Below, piece after piece: positions 8,387-16,839 of a stretch of DNA of 64,000 bases (the first letter of the stretch is position 1; every line of letters starts with the position of its first letter). Origin of the DNA: Pseudomonas sp. 31-12 (GTDB lineage Bacteria > Pseudomonadota > Gammaproteobacteria > Pseudomonadales > Pseudomonadaceae); NCBI RefSeq assembly GCF_003151075.1, contig NZ_CP029482.1, forward strand, positions 2,108,001-2,172,000, given 5' to 3'. The notes beneath the pieces are model-generated. The model was not told the DNA's origin. It saw only the letters and a list, made by a program, of their open reading frames with translations, and did no database searches. A program made the position numbers and the translations under genes.

Positions 8387-10261
8387 ATGAGCCACCCCTC
8401 ACAGTTCACCTTGCTTCGCACCCGGCGCTTCCTGCCATTCTTTATTACGCAGTCCCTCGGGGCGTTCAACGACAACATTTTCAAGCAGTCGCTGATCCTC
8501 GCCATTCTGTACAAGCTGACTATCGAAGGTGACCGTTCGATCTGGGTCAACCTGTGCGCGCTGCTGTTTATCCTGCCGTTCTTTCTGTTCTCGGCGCTGG
8601 CCGGCCAGTTCGGGGAAAAGTTCGCCAAGGACGCGCTGATTCGTCTGATCAAGCTCGGGGAAATCGCCATCATGGCGGTCGGCGCGGTCGGTTTCCTGTT
8701 CGATCACCTGTCGCTGATGCTGGTGGCGCTGTTTGCCATGGGCACGCACTCGGCGCTTTTCGGGCCAGTGAAATACTCGATCCTGCCCCAGGCCCTGCGT
8801 GAAGAAGAGCTGGTGGGCGGCAACGGGCTGGTGGAAATGGGCACGTTCCTGGCGATCCTCGCCGGCACCATCGGCGCCGGGATCATGATGTCCTCCAGTC
8901 ATTACGCGCCCATCGTTTCCACCGCGATCATCGGTATCGCGGTGCTCGGCTACCTGGCCAGTCGCAGCATTCCCCGGGCGGCGGCCTCATCGCCGCAAAT
9001 GCGCCTGAACTGGAACATCTTCAGCCAGTCCTGGGCCACCTTGAAACTGGGCCTGGGGCAAACGCCTGCGGTGTCGCGCTCCATCGTCGGCAACTCGTGG
9101 TTCTGGTTTGTCGGGGCGATTTATCTGACGCAGATCCCGGCCTATGCCAAGGAATGGATGCACGGCGACGAGACCGTGGTGACGCTGATTCTGACGGTGT
9201 TCTCGGTGGGTATTGCCTTCGGTTCGATGCTTTGCGAAAAACTCTCCGGACGCAAAGTCGAGATCGGCCTGGTGCCGTTCGGTTCCTTTGGGCTGACGGT
9301 GTTTGGCTTGCTGCTGTGGTGGCATTCGGGCGGTATTCCAGACAGCGTTGATGGCCATGGCTGGATCGAAATCCTCGGGTTTGGCCACACCTGGCTGGTG
9401 CTGATCGACATCCTCGGCCTGGGGATCTTCGGTGGTTTCTACATTGTGCCGCTGTATGCGCTGATTCAGTCGCGCACCCCCGAGAACGAACGGGCGCGGG
9501 TGATTGCCGCCAACAACATTCTCAACGCATTGTTTATGGTGGTGTCGGCGATTGTCTCGATCGTTTTGTTGAGCATGGTCGAGCTGTCGATCCCGCAGCT
9601 GTTTCTGGTGGTGTCGCTGCTGAACATCGGCGTCAACGCCTACATCTTCAGCATCGTTCCTGAATTCACCATGCGCTTCATGATCTGGCTGCTCAGCCAT
9701 TCCATGTACCGCGTGGAGCATCGCAACCTCGATCTGATCCCGGATGAAGGCGCGGCGTTGCTGGTCTGCAACCACGTGTCCTTCGTTGATGCGCTGCTGA
9801 TTGGCGGCGCGGTGCGTCGGCCGATTCGCTTTGTCATGTATTACAAAATCTACAACCTGCCGGTGCTGAACTTTATCTTTCGCACGGCGGGGACGATTCC
9901 GATCGCGGGTCGCCAGGAAGACATTCAGATTTACGAAAAGGCCTTCACACGGATTGCTCAATATCTGAAGGACGGTGAGCTGGTGTGCATCTTCCCTGAA
10001 GGCAAGTTGACCGCTGACGGGGATATGAGCGAGTTCAAGGGCGGGTTGGTGCGCATTCTCGAAGAGACGCCGGTGCCGGTGATTCCGCTGGCTTTGCAGG
10101 GGTTGTGGGGGAGTTTTTTCAGCCGCGATCCGGGCAAGGGGTTGTTTCGTCGGTTGTGGTCGCGGGTGACGTTGGTGGCAGGGCCGGCGGTGGCGGTTGA
10201 GGCGGCGGAGCCTTTGAAGTTGCAGCAGTTGGTGGGGGAGCTGCGCGGGACAGTCAGGTAG
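8387..10261 (+). CDS. MFS transporter fused to 1-acylglycerol-3-phosphate acyltransferase (LplT-PlsC type)
   Basis: The protein has 624 residues from the ATG at 8387. The first 400 or so form an LplT-like MFS domain (QSLGAFNDNIFKQS, ALFGPVKYSILPQAL, ENERARVIAANNILNALFM). The last 200 or so are a PlsC-type acyltransferase with all blocks: NHVSFVD (catalytic His and Asp), GTIPIAGR, FPEGKLTADG and VPVIPLAL. E. coli has LplT and Aas as separate neighbours, with Aas also carrying an acyl-ACP synthetase. Here transporter and acyltransferase are one chain and no synthetase domain is present. The likely role is flipping lysophospholipid inward and reacylating it in the inner membrane. The gene is monocistronic, followed by a REP pair. 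Confidence 0.92.
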   Translation: MSHPSQFTLLRTRRFLPFFITQSLGAFNDNIFKQSLILAILYKLTIEGDRSIWVNLCALLFILPFFLFSALAGQFGEKFAKDALIRLIKLGEIAIMAVGAVGFLFDHLSLMLVALFAMGTHSALFGPVKYSILPQALREEELVGGNGLVEMGTFLAILAGTIGAGIMMSSSHYAPIVSTAIIGIAVLGYLASRSIPRAAASSPQMRLNWNIFSQSWATLKLGLGQTPAVSRSIVGNSWFWFVGAIYLTQIPAYAKEWMHGDETVVTLILTVFSVGIAFGSMLCEKLSGRKVEIGLVPFGSFGLTVFGLLLWWHSGGIPDSVDGHGWIEILGFGHTWLVLIDILGLGIFGGFYIVPLYALIQSRTPENERARVIAANNILNALFMVVSAIVSIVLLSMVELSIPQLFLVVSLLNIGVNAYIFSIVPEFTMRFMIWLLSHSMYRVEHRNLDLIPDEGAALLVCNHVSFVDALLIGGAVRRPIRFVMYYKIYNLPVLNFIFRTAGTIPIAGRQEDIQIYEKAFTRIAQYLKDGELVCIFPEGKLTADGDMSEFKGGLVRILEETPVPVIPLALQGLWGSFFSRDPGKGLFRRLWSRVTLVAGPAVAVEAAEPLKLQQLVGELRGTVR

Positions 10262-10280
10262 GCGGTGACTTTGATGGCCT

Positions 10281-10365
10281 CTTCGCGAGCAAGCCCGCTC
10301 CCACACTTGATCGAGTTCTTCCTGAAAGAATGCAATCAAGTGTGGGAGCGGGCTTGCTCGCGAAG
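10281..10365. repeat. REP pair with extended inner palindrome
   Basis: CTTCGCGAGCAAGCCCGCTC starts at 10281 and its inverse ends at 10365. The symmetry continues inward past the REP cores: CACACTTGAT on the left matches ATCAAGTGTG on the right. It lies between convergent genes. Confidence 0.9.
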
Positions 10366-10376
10366 GGGGCAGTGGC

Positions 10377-10691
10377 CTAGGCGCTGACTTTGAGCCCAAT
10401 CAACCCGGCAATAATCAACGCCACACTGGCCAGCCGGAACAGCGCCATGGATTCACCAAACAAAATGATCCCGGCGATCACCGTGCCCACGGCACCCACA
10501 CCGGTCCAGATCGCATAGGCCGTGCCCAGCGGCAATTCCTTCATGGCAAGGCCCAGCAAACCAAGGCTGATCGCCATGGCGGCAACGGTCAATGCGGTCG
10601 GGAGAGGGCGGCTGAAACCGTCGGTGTACTTCAGGCCAACGGCCCAGCCGACTTCGAACAGGCCGGCGAAAAACAGAATGATCCAGGACAT
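10377..10691 (-). CDS. sugE: Guanidinium exporter of the small multidrug resistance family (SugE/Gdx)
   Basis: The protein has 104 residues and four membrane helices, the length of SMR proteins. The N-terminal helix carries the essential Glu in [20 protein letters not shown], the Gdx/SugE signature. [17 protein letters not shown] in helix 3 is typical of the guanidinium-exporting branch rather than EmrE. The gene exports guanidinium in exchange for protons across the inner membrane. That role is strongly supported by a guanidine-II riboswitch just upstream (10713-10763). GGAGG at 10702-10698 lies 6 bases before the ATG. Downstream is a REP pair. Confidence 0.95.
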   Translation of the reverse strand: MSWIILFFAGLFEVGWAVGLKYTDGFSRPLPTALTVAAMAISLGLLGLAMKELPLGTAYAIWTGVGAVGTVIAGIILFGESMALFRLASVALIIAGLIGLKVSA

Positions 10692-10712
10692 GAGAGACCT
10701 CCATCGATTGAC

Positions 10713-10763
10713 GGGGTCGTCCCCAGATTAATGACTCGATCGAGCCGCGAGGTCGTCCTCGCG
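10713..10763 (-). promoter_or_regulatory. Guanidine-II (mini-ykkC) riboswitch
   Basis: Read on the minus strand there are two perfect hairpins, each with an ACGA tetraloop. The first is CGCGAGG-ACGA-CCTCGCG (10763 to 10746) and the second is GGGG-ACGA-CCCC (10724 to 10713), joined by 21 bases. The second ends 10 bases before the GGAGG of sugE. Two stems with ACGR loops just before the Shine-Dalgarno define the guanidine-II class, in which guanidinium promotes loop-loop pairing and frees translation. Downstream sugE/gdx is the textbook target. Confidence 0.93.
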
Positions 10764-10810
10764 TTGCGCCATAGAGTGCCCATCATTAATCCGGGGATCA
10801 AGTTTGCGGA

Positions 10811-11776
10811 TTACTCGGACGCTTGCTGTGCCGCGGTTTCCCGGTCTTGTTTCTCGCTCATCCGACGGAAATACGTCGAGAGCAACGCCCCGGAAATGTT
10901 GTGCCAGACGCTGAATAACGCGCTAGGCACCGCCGCCAGTGGCGAGAAGTGCGCACTGGCCAGCGCGGCGCCCAGACCGGAGTTCTGCATGCCGACTTCC
11001 AGCGCCAGGGATTTGCGCTGGGCCAGTGGCAAGTTGAACAGGCGCCCGGTGAAGTAACCCAGCAAATAACCGAAGCTGTTGTGCAGCATGACCACGGCCA
11101 TGATCAGCAGGCCAGACTCGGCGATCTTCGCCTGGCTGGCGGCCACCACGGCGGTGACGATGATCACGATGCTCACCACCGAAATCAGCGGCAACACTTC
11201 CACCGCATGGCGCACTCGATCACCCAGCAGGCGTTGGGCCACCACGCCGAGCACGATCGGTAGCAGCACGACTTGCAGGATCGACCAGAACAGCTCCATG
11301 AAGGACACCGGCAGCCACGCCGAAGCCAGCAGCCAGATCAGCGCCGGCGTCAGCAACGGAGCGAGGAGGGTGGTGACAGCGGCGATGGCCACCGACAGCG
11401 CCAGGTCACCGCGCGCCAGCCAGGTCATTACGTTCGACGAGGTGCCGCTTGGGCAGCAGCCGACGAGAATCACGCCGACGGCGATTTCCGGCGGCAGGTG
11501 AAACGCCTGGCAGAGCAACCACGCCACGCCGGGCATGATCACGAAATGTGCAACCACGCCCAATGCCACGCGCCATGGATGGCGAGCGACTTCGGCGAAG
11601 TCTTCGAGTTTGAGGGTCAGGCCCATGCCGAACATCACCAGGCCCAACAGCGGCACGATCGCGCCTTTCAGGCCGATGAACCACGCCGGCTGCAGGAACG
11701 CCACGACGGCGAAAATCAGTACCCAGTAAGCGAAGGTGTTGCCGACAAAACGACTCAATGCAGCAAGGGCGCGCAT
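10811..11776 (-). CDS. Bile acid:sodium symporter (BASS) family transporter
   Basis: The protein has 321 residues from the ATG at 11776, which has AAGGA upstream; a longer frame begins at 11851 without a good site. It has about ten hydrophobic segments and BASS/SbtA-like signatures: GLVMFGMGLTLKLEDF, GVILVGCCPSGTSSNVMTWLARGDLALSV, and LEVGMQNSGLGAALA near the end. Bacterial members move diverse organic anions with sodium, such as pantoate or bile-acid-like compounds, so the substrate is open. It is on the same strand as sugE, 119 bp upstream of it. The riboswitch sits in that gap, so sugE probably has its own promoter or is reached by read-through. Confidence 0.9.
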   Translation of the reverse strand: MRALAALSRFVGNTFAYWVLIFAVVAFLQPAWFIGLKGAIVPLLGLVMFGMGLTLKLEDFAEVARHPWRVALGVVAHFVIMPGVAWLLCQAFHLPPEIAVGVILVGCCPSGTSSNVMTWLARGDLALSVAIAAVTTLLAPLLTPALIWLLASAWLPVSFMELFWSILQVVLLPIVLGVVAQRLLGDRVRHAVEVLPLISVVSIVIIVTAVVAASQAKIAESGLLIMAVVMLHNSFGYLLGYFTGRLFNLPLAQRKSLALEVGMQNSGLGAALASAHFSPLAAVPSALFSVWHNISGALLSTYFRRMSEKQDRETAAQQASE

Positions 11777-11814
11777 GGCCTGATCCTTTTTATTAAGTAA
11801 CACCACAAAACCAA

Positions 11815-11905
11815 TGTGGGAGCGGGCTTGCTCGCGAAGAGGCCGGTACATTCAACATTTATGTTGCCTGTAAGACCGCCTTCGCGAGCAAGCCCGCTCC
11901 CACAT
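11815..11905. repeat. REP pair (inverted, outward order)
   Basis: TGTGGGAGCGGGCTTGCTCG starts at 11815 and the inverse core ends at 11905. Here the TGTGGGAG ends point outward, opposite to the pairs at 1018 and 10281. It lies between the BASS gene and rdgC. Confidence 0.9.
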
Positions 11906-11920
11906 TTAGACCACGTCGGT

Positions 11921-12841
11921 TTAGATCCCCTGCGGAAGCTCTTCACCGCCCAACGCTTCAACCAGTGCCGGCAGGAAGTCGCCGAAGGTCAGCATCATCA
12001 GGGTGAAGCTGGCGTCCAGCTGGCCGAGGGCTTCTTCGCCACCGTCCTGTTCCGCCTGGTCTTGCAGCAGGTCTTCGAACTTCAGGCGCTTGACCACCAT
12101 CTTGTCGTCGAGGACGAAAGACAGCTTGTCTTGCCAGGCCAGCGACAGCTGAGTCACCACTTTGCCGGTGCTCAAGTGCAGCTGGATTTCTTCGCTGGTC
12201 AGGTCCTGGCGCTTGCAACGCACGATGCCACCGTCTTCGTGGGTGTCGCGCAGTTCGCACTCGTCCAGCACAAAGAAGTCGTCCGCGGCTTTCTGGGTGG
12301 TGACCCACTCAGTCATGGTCGCGGTCGGCGACATTTTAACGGTCAGTGGACGTACTGGCAGTGTGCCGATCACTTCACGCAAAGTGGACAGCAGGTCTTC
12401 GGCACGTTTCGGGCTGGCCGAGTTGACCAGGATCAGGCCCTGTTTCGGCGCAATGGCGGCGAAGGTCGACGAACGACGGATAAAGGCACGCGGCAGGAAC
12501 GCCTGGATGATTTCATCCTTGATCTGGTCGCGTTCCTTTTTGTAGACCTTGCGCATTTGTTCGGCTTCGATCTCTTCGACCTTTTCCTTCACGGCGTCAC
12601 GCACGACGCTGCCCGGCAAGATGCGTTCTTCTTTACGGGCGGAGATCAGCAGGAAGTCGCCGCTGACGTGCACCAGGGGGGCATCTTCGCCTTTGCCGAA
12701 CGGCGCGACGAAACCGTAGGTGGTCAACTCCTGGCTTGCACATGGACGCGCCAGTTTGGTGGCCAGTGCAGTTTCCAACGCCTCGGCATCAAAAGGCAGA
12801 TCTTGGGTCAGGCGATAGATAAGCAGGTTTTTGAACCACAT
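11921..12841 (-). CDS. rdgC: Recombination-associated protein RdgC
   Basis: The protein has 306 residues from the ATG at 12841 ([17 protein letters not shown]), preceded by AAGGAGAG. It matches the full RdgC family, including the N-terminal TYGFVAPFG and the C-terminal [12 protein letters not shown]. RdgC is a ring-shaped dimer that binds double-stranded DNA and moderates RecA; in Neisseria it affects pilin variation. It stands alone, reading away from the tRNA block. I recall rdgC near the FKBP gene in P. aeruginosa, which fits this window. Confidence 0.97.
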   Translation of the reverse strand: MWFKNLLIYRLTQDLPFDAEALETALATKLARPCASQELTTYGFVAPFGKGEDAPLVHVSGDFLLISARKEERILPGSVVRDAVKEKVEEIEAEQMRKVYKKERDQIKDEIIQAFLPRAFIRRSSTFAAIAPKQGLILVNSASPKRAEDLLSTLREVIGTLPVRPLTVKMSPTATMTEWVTTQKAADDFFVLDECELRDTHEDGGIVRCKRQDLTSEEIQLHLSTGKVVTQLSLAWQDKLSFVLDDKMVVKRLKFEDLLQDQAEQDGGEEALGQLDASFTLMMLTFGDFLPALVEALGGEELPQGI

Positions 12842-12951
12842 GGGGCGAGTCTCTCCTTTATACAAAGGGGGGCATTATTCTCTTAGCGAAGCCATAGGCC
12901 AACCCTTCTCTAAGCCTTTGGAAGGGCTGCAAAAATTATTTAAAAAAGTGC

Positions 12952-12980
12952 TTGCCAGAGGTGGGGTCGCTCCGTAGAAT
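12952..12980 (+). promoter_or_regulatory. Sigma-70 promoter for the first tRNA-Val/Asp unit
   Basis: TTGCCA (12952-12957) and TAGAAT (12975-12980) are separated by exactly 17 bases. An A-rich stretch lies upstream and a GCGCGCC discriminator downstream, as in stringently controlled stable-RNA promoters. The tRNA starts at 13002. Confidence 0.75.
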
Positions 12981-13001
12981 GCGCGCCACACCGAAAGTGA
13001 A

Positions 13002-13077
13002 GGGTGATTAGCTCAGCTGGGAGAGCGTCTGCCTTACAAGCAGAATGTCGGCGGTTCGATCCCGTCATCACCCACCA
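13002..13077 (+). tRNA. tRNA-Val (UAC), copy 1
   Basis: This is a 76-base cloverleaf. The acceptor stem GGGTGAT pairs with ATCACCC, and CCA is encoded. Anticodon stem-loop TCTGC-CTTACAA-GCAGA gives anticodon TAC (valine GUA). The T-arm GGTTCGATCC is canonical. The sequence is identical to the copy at 13372. Confidence 0.98.
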
Positions 13078-13095
13078 TTCGCTTTAGTGTTACGC

Positions 13096-13172
13096 GCAGC
13101 GGTAGTTCAGTCGGTTAGAATACCGGCCTGTCACGCCGGGGGTCGCGGGTTCGAGTCCCGTCCGCTGCGCCA
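13096..13172 (+). tRNA. tRNA-Asp (GUC), copy 1
   Basis: This is a 77-base cloverleaf with acceptor stem GCAGCGG/CCGCTGC, discriminator G and encoded CCA. The anticodon loop CTGTCAC gives anticodon GTC (aspartate). It follows tRNA-Val by 18 bases in the same transcript. Confidence 0.98.
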
Positions 13173-13215
13173 TATTCGGTAACCTGGAATGCTGAACGCC
13201 AGGTCACCACGGAAA

Positions 13216-13238
13216 AGCCCGCTAACGCGGGTTTTTTT
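13216..13238 (+). terminator. Rho-independent terminator after tRNA unit 1
   Basis: AGCCCGC-TAA-CGCGGGT-like hairpin followed by TTTTTTT, 44 bases after the first tRNA-Asp. Confidence 0.85.
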
Positions 13239-13371
13239 CTGCCCAAAGTTTGTACGTTGTTCCTGCAGGTCGTGTCGTTTCACCGGATTTCAGATTTTTT
13301 TGATAAATTATTCAATTAAATCAACACTTTACGAAAATCTGTGGCACAATGCGCCCCGCAACGAAGGTAAC

Positions 13372-13447
13372 GGGTGATTAGCTCAGCTGGGAGAGCGTCT
13401 GCCTTACAAGCAGAATGTCGGCGGTTCGATCCCGTCATCACCCACCA
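13372..13447 (+). tRNA. tRNA-Val (UAC), copy 2
   Basis: This is identical over 76 bases to the tRNA at 13002. The upstream region differs from that of copy 1: it is AT-rich, with a CACAAT -10 candidate 31 bases before the tRNA and a GCGCCCC discriminator. The second unit therefore appears to have its own promoter. Confidence 0.98.
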
Positions 13448-13466
13448 CTTACTTTCAACGCTACGC

Positions 13467-13543
13467 GCAGCGGTAGTTCAGTCGGTTAGAATACCGGCCT
13501 GTCACGCCGGGGGTCGCGGGTTCGAGTCCCGTCCGCTGCGCCA
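13467..13543 (+). tRNA. tRNA-Asp (GUC), copy 2
   Basis: This is identical over 77 bases to the tRNA at 13096 and lies 19 bases after the second tRNA-Val. The trailer (about 40 bases, ATATTCGGTAACCTGGAA onward) is also nearly identical to that of copy 1. Confidence 0.98.
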
Positions 13544-13585
13544 TATTCGGTAACCTGGAACGCTGAACGCCAGGTCACCACACAG

Positions 13586-13610
13586 AAAGCCCGCTTTATG
13601 CGGGCTTTTT
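13586..13610. terminator. Terminator after tRNA unit 2
   Basis: AAAGCCCGC-TTTAT-GCGGGCTTTTT hairpin. The A-run before and T-run after make it usable in both directions, so it may also end the convergent catalase-like transcript (stop at 13629). Confidence 0.88.
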
Positions 13611-13628
13611 GCTGTCCGGGATTTGGCT

Positions 13629-14762
13629 TTATTGCTCGGCGTTGCGGCTGTGGCGGTAATCGCTGACCGCTTCGTACACCGCTTTGCGCAAGCGGTTGAT
13701 GCCACCAATCGGCCGATGAGCCTCAAGCCCGAACCACGGATTGAACGACTGGTTGTCGCATTGCAGGTTCAGCGCCAGCGTATCGAAGTCCTGAGCGGGC
13801 AGTTTGATCCGGGCCACGGTTTCGAACGTCGCATCCTTTTCCTTCCATTCGATACTCGTGTCCTCGTTCGGCATGTACTTGCCCGGATCCTGCCGTTGGA
13901 TCTGCAAGACGAAGCACGCGGGCACCCGATCCGTCGACAATTGCTGATTCAGCGCATTACGCAAAAAATTCGGCAGCTTCTGGTTCTGCGCCGGAAGGGT
14001 GTAGGCCGGGCAATTGTCGGGATCCGGCGTCACCCGAAACTTCGCGTTGGCGTCACCAAACTTGTAGGGCGAAACTGAAAAGTATGTCGTCTGCGTCGGA
14101 CTTTCCGGGGCAGGGGAGAGCGTCGCCAGGGCAATGAACAGATGACGAACCTGCCACGTGCGCGGATCCCAGCCGGGGAAAAACGCCATCAGCTTCTTGC
14201 CATCGGCCTGGGCGGCCACATTCTGACGGTATTCGGCGACATCGCTGACGAAGAAGTTCGGGTGGCTGAACATCACAAAGTCTTGTTCACCACGGCTTTT
14301 TTGATCGGCGAGCAGTTGTTTGCCGGGCACATCGAGCAACTTGATCGCCATGCCCCGGGCATCGCGGATACTGTCGAACTGTGGATAAGCATTGCCATTG
14401 GACAGCCGCACCGTCGCGTTCCAGGTTTTGCCGGGTTCGCTGAACACGCCCTGACGCAGCTCATCCGCCAGATCCGGCAGCACTTGGACTTCGGCCTTCA
14501 CGCAACCGTGCGCCTTGGCATGCGCATCGCGCAGGTAGCGGGTGTTTTCACGGTGCTGATCGACGATGCGCACGGCCGTCTGGATGATGTCCTGAGTCAT
14601 CGCCGCTTCGCCGTTCGGGATCAGTTCTTCAGCCGAGACCGGTCCCCGGTGCTGCCAGGCAAACCACGCCGTGGCCAGTGCCCAGCCGAGTAATCCCAGG
14701 CCCAGCAACCACAACAGGGTTTTGCCGAGGAACACGCCAAACCACCTCCACAGTCTGCTCAT
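13629..14762 (-). CDS. Membrane-anchored catalase-like haem protein
   Basis: The protein has 377 residues. An N-terminal membrane helix (about residues 10-32, GKTLLWLLGLGLLGWALA) is followed by a catalase-fold domain. RDAHAKAHGCVKAEVQV holds the likely distal His, NATVRLSNGNAYPQFDS resembles the catalase core, and RGMAIKLLDVPG and DFVMFSHPNFFVSD follow. It is shorter than true catalases (about 480 or more), closer to the SrpA/catalase-like group that can act as haem-dependent peroxidases. The start overlaps the stop of the dihaem cytochrome gene upstream (ATGA at 14762-14759). The two are therefore translationally coupled and probably act together at the periplasmic face. The substrate is unknown. 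Confidence 0.82.
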   Translation of the reverse strand: MSRLWRWFGVFLGKTLLWLLGLGLLGWALATAWFAWQHRGPVSAEELIPNGEAAMTQDIIQTAVRIVDQHRENTRYLRDAHAKAHGCVKAEVQVLPDLADELRQGVFSEPGKTWNATVRLSNGNAYPQFDSIRDARGMAIKLLDVPGKQLLADQKSRGEQDFVMFSHPNFFVSDVAEYRQNVAAQADGKKLMAFFPGWDPRTWQVRHLFIALATLSPAPESPTQTTYFSVSPYKFGDANAKFRVTPDPDNCPAYTLPAQNQKLPNFLRNALNQQLSTDRVPACFVLQIQRQDPGKYMPNEDTSIEWKEKDATFETVARIKLPAQDFDTLALNLQCDNQSFNPWFGLEAHRPIGGINRLRKAVYEAVSDYRHSRNAEQ

Positions 14763-16579
14763 GGCAATTGTGCCTCCAACGGGCCGCCCAACACTTTTAG
14801 ATATTCCAGCAGCGCCCAGCGCTCCTCCGGTTGCAGCAGGCGACCGATCACGCCGTTGCCGCGCTTGCCAGCCCGGAATTCGTGGCCACTGTTGTGATTG
14901 CCGGTGATCCGCGTGTCGAACTTGAAGCCATTGGTGAACGCTTCGGTGCGATAGCCCAGGTGCCTGGGGTCGTACTCGAACGTGCCTTTGTAGAAGGTCG
15001 TTGCGCGTTCATCCTGGGGCGAGAGCAGTTGATAGATGCTTGGTACCGAACCGTTGTGCAGAAACGGCGCCGTCGCCCAGACCCCGGCCAATGGTCGGGC
15101 TTTGTAGGCGCGCAATTCACGCACGCCAATCGGCAGGCCGAAGCCATCCATGTCCGGGCGCTCGGCCTCGGGAATTTTCGCCTCGCGGTAAGTGCGGTTT
15201 CCTACGAATGCGGTGACGTAGGCCAGGCCTTTGGCTGACGAGAGTTTGCTCATGTCCAGCGGCTCGGTGGGCGGCGGCTGCACCTGCACATCCAGTTTCG
15301 CCAGCTCTGCCGGGTCCCATTGCAAGGCGCTGAGGTCGAAGCGATGGTCGGCGATGTTGTTGGCGGCGCCCGGGTCTGTGCCGATGTAGTCCACTGGAAG
15401 CATTTTCAGGTGCTGCACCCAACGTCCGTTGGTCTGGACCGATCGAGGCACATGGCAACCGGCGCAGTTTTCACTGAACAATTCGCGCCCTTTGGCGGCC
15501 AAGGGCTTATCGACAGCGCCGAGCAGGTCTTCCGGCCAGGCAGGTGGTTTGAGCCGTTGCAGGGTTTGTTCGATCTGGTGCAGGTCGCGCAAGCGGACAC
15601 TCGACGGATAGCGCGCGTCACCTTTCAGCGGTTGGCCGTTGGCATCGAAGAAGCTCAGGGTTGCGCCGACGCCCAGCGCCTCGCCGATGTTGCGGGCCAT
15701 CGGTTGCTGCGCCGAACCGTTCCATTGCACCCAGTCAAAGGTCCACATGTCCCACAGTTGCGGGTAGTCCACCGGGGCATCCGCCACGCGGTAGTTATCC
15801 GCAGAAATCGCGTCGCCGAAGCTGGCATTGGCAATTCGCCCGAAGGCATCGGTGCGGCCGGGGCCTTCCTCGGTCGGGTAGAGCCCGCGATGGGTATCGT
15901 TCCACGCCACTTTTACAAAGGTATCAAGCGAGGTCTTGAAGTCTTTTCGTAGTTGTTCGCGGCGGGCGTCGTAGTCCTCGCCAAGCACGTTGCGTGCGAA
16001 GCGTTCGAATTTCCACGGGTTGTAGTACGTCGAGGCCAGACTGGCGACAAGCGCTTGTCCGAAACTGCCACCGCGCAATGTAGGAACGCTGGAAGGCAGG
16101 ACATGCTGCGCCGAACCTCCGTCGATGCGTACGGCCTGGCCGTTGAAACGCAATTCACCGGTGTGGCAGGCAGCGCAGGTGATATCGAGGAACTCGTCCT
16201 GACTGTCGGGGTTTTGATGGCGGGCAAACCCCACGGGTAAGTTGCCAGGGTTGTTGTTCGGTGTGTCCTTCTGGTCGCGGTCGATCAGAAAACCAAAGCG
16301 CGCGAGATACTCGGGGGCGGCGAATCGTTGTTCCGAGAAGGGCAGTTCAAGTTCCTTGAACCAGTCATAGCGCAAGCCTTTGACTTGGGTGCCTTGGGGG
16401 GTGAAGTAGTAAGTCTGGCGGTCGGCGGCGCTCCACTGTTCCAGGTAGTGCACCTGTTGCGCGGGCGACCAGGTCGGCAGTTTCGGGTTGGCGACGTAGT
16501 ACAGCACCACGGCCAGGCCCAGTCCCAACAGCACAGCAAGCAACACCAGCAGGCGGAATAAGAGGCGCAAGATAAACAT
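14759..16579 (-). CDS. Dihaem cytochrome c, RoxA/di-haem peroxidase-like, membrane-anchored
   Basis: The protein has 606 residues. One N-terminal membrane helix (residues 5-28) anchors a periplasmic domain with two haem-c sites, CAACH at 135-139 and CAGCH at 372-376. Spacing and length resemble the RoxA/RoxB family of dihaem dioxygenases and the distantly related MauG/CcpA peroxidases. The segment WATAPFLHNGSVPSIYQLL is typical of this group. It is cotranscribed with, and overlaps by 4 bases, the catalase-like gene downstream. Rubber cleavage is not implied, since many environmental bacteria carry uncharacterised RoxA-like proteins. The start at 16579 is the only ATG before the anchor, and its AAGG is unusually close. 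Confidence 0.85.
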   Translation of the reverse strand: MFILRLLFRLLVLLAVLLGLGLAVVLYYVANPKLPTWSPAQQVHYLEQWSAADRQTYYFTPQGTQVKGLRYDWFKELELPFSEQRFAAPEYLARFGFLIDRDQKDTPNNNPGNLPVGFARHQNPDSQDEFLDITCAACHTGELRFNGQAVRIDGGSAQHVLPSSVPTLRGGSFGQALVASLASTYYNPWKFERFARNVLGEDYDARREQLRKDFKTSLDTFVKVAWNDTHRGLYPTEEGPGRTDAFGRIANASFGDAISADNYRVADAPVDYPQLWDMWTFDWVQWNGSAQQPMARNIGEALGVGATLSFFDANGQPLKGDARYPSSVRLRDLHQIEQTLQRLKPPAWPEDLLGAVDKPLAAKGRELFSENCAGCHVPRSVQTNGRWVQHLKMLPVDYIGTDPGAANNIADHRFDLSALQWDPAELAKLDVQVQPPPTEPLDMSKLSSAKGLAYVTAFVGNRTYREAKIPEAERPDMDGFGLPIGVRELRAYKARPLAGVWATAPFLHNGSVPSIYQLLSPQDERATTFYKGTFEYDPRHLGYRTEAFTNGFKFDTRITGNHNSGHEFRAGKRGNGVIGRLLQPEERWALLEYLKVLGGPLEAQLP

Positions 16580-16839
16580 CCTTGTCGATTTGTAGCTCTC
16601 TTATGCCTCAGTGCCTGAGGTGCGGCAAGTGGCCATTACGTCAGATGCTGTGGGATCCGGTATCTCTCTCTGTGGGCCCAAGATGACAGAAGCTTCATCC
16701 TTCCAATCCCGAAATGCGTTAAAACCCCTGAACTTATCAGAAGTTTCCTGCTCTCATGCCGGTAGCCATTGGTCGTGGCCGCCTGATAAGCTCGCGGCTT
16801 TACTCGATTGCCCTTTAGGCGCATGAACAAGGAAATAGC

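Noticed and set aside
8987..10399. Long minus-strand frame opposite the LplT-PlsC fusion
   Set aside because: It is rich in His, Gln and Arg as expected of an antisense shadow, runs through a REP palindrome and has no domain.
13002..13610. tRNA cluster as an integration site of a genomic island
   Set aside because: No integrase, no direct repeat of a tRNA 3' end away from the array, and flanking genes are core Pseudomonas genes.
14759..16579. Rubber oxygenase RoxA
   Set aside because: Similarity in length and haem spacing supports only the family. The protein is membrane-anchored, paired with a catalase-like gene, and found in a bacterium not expected to grow on rubber.
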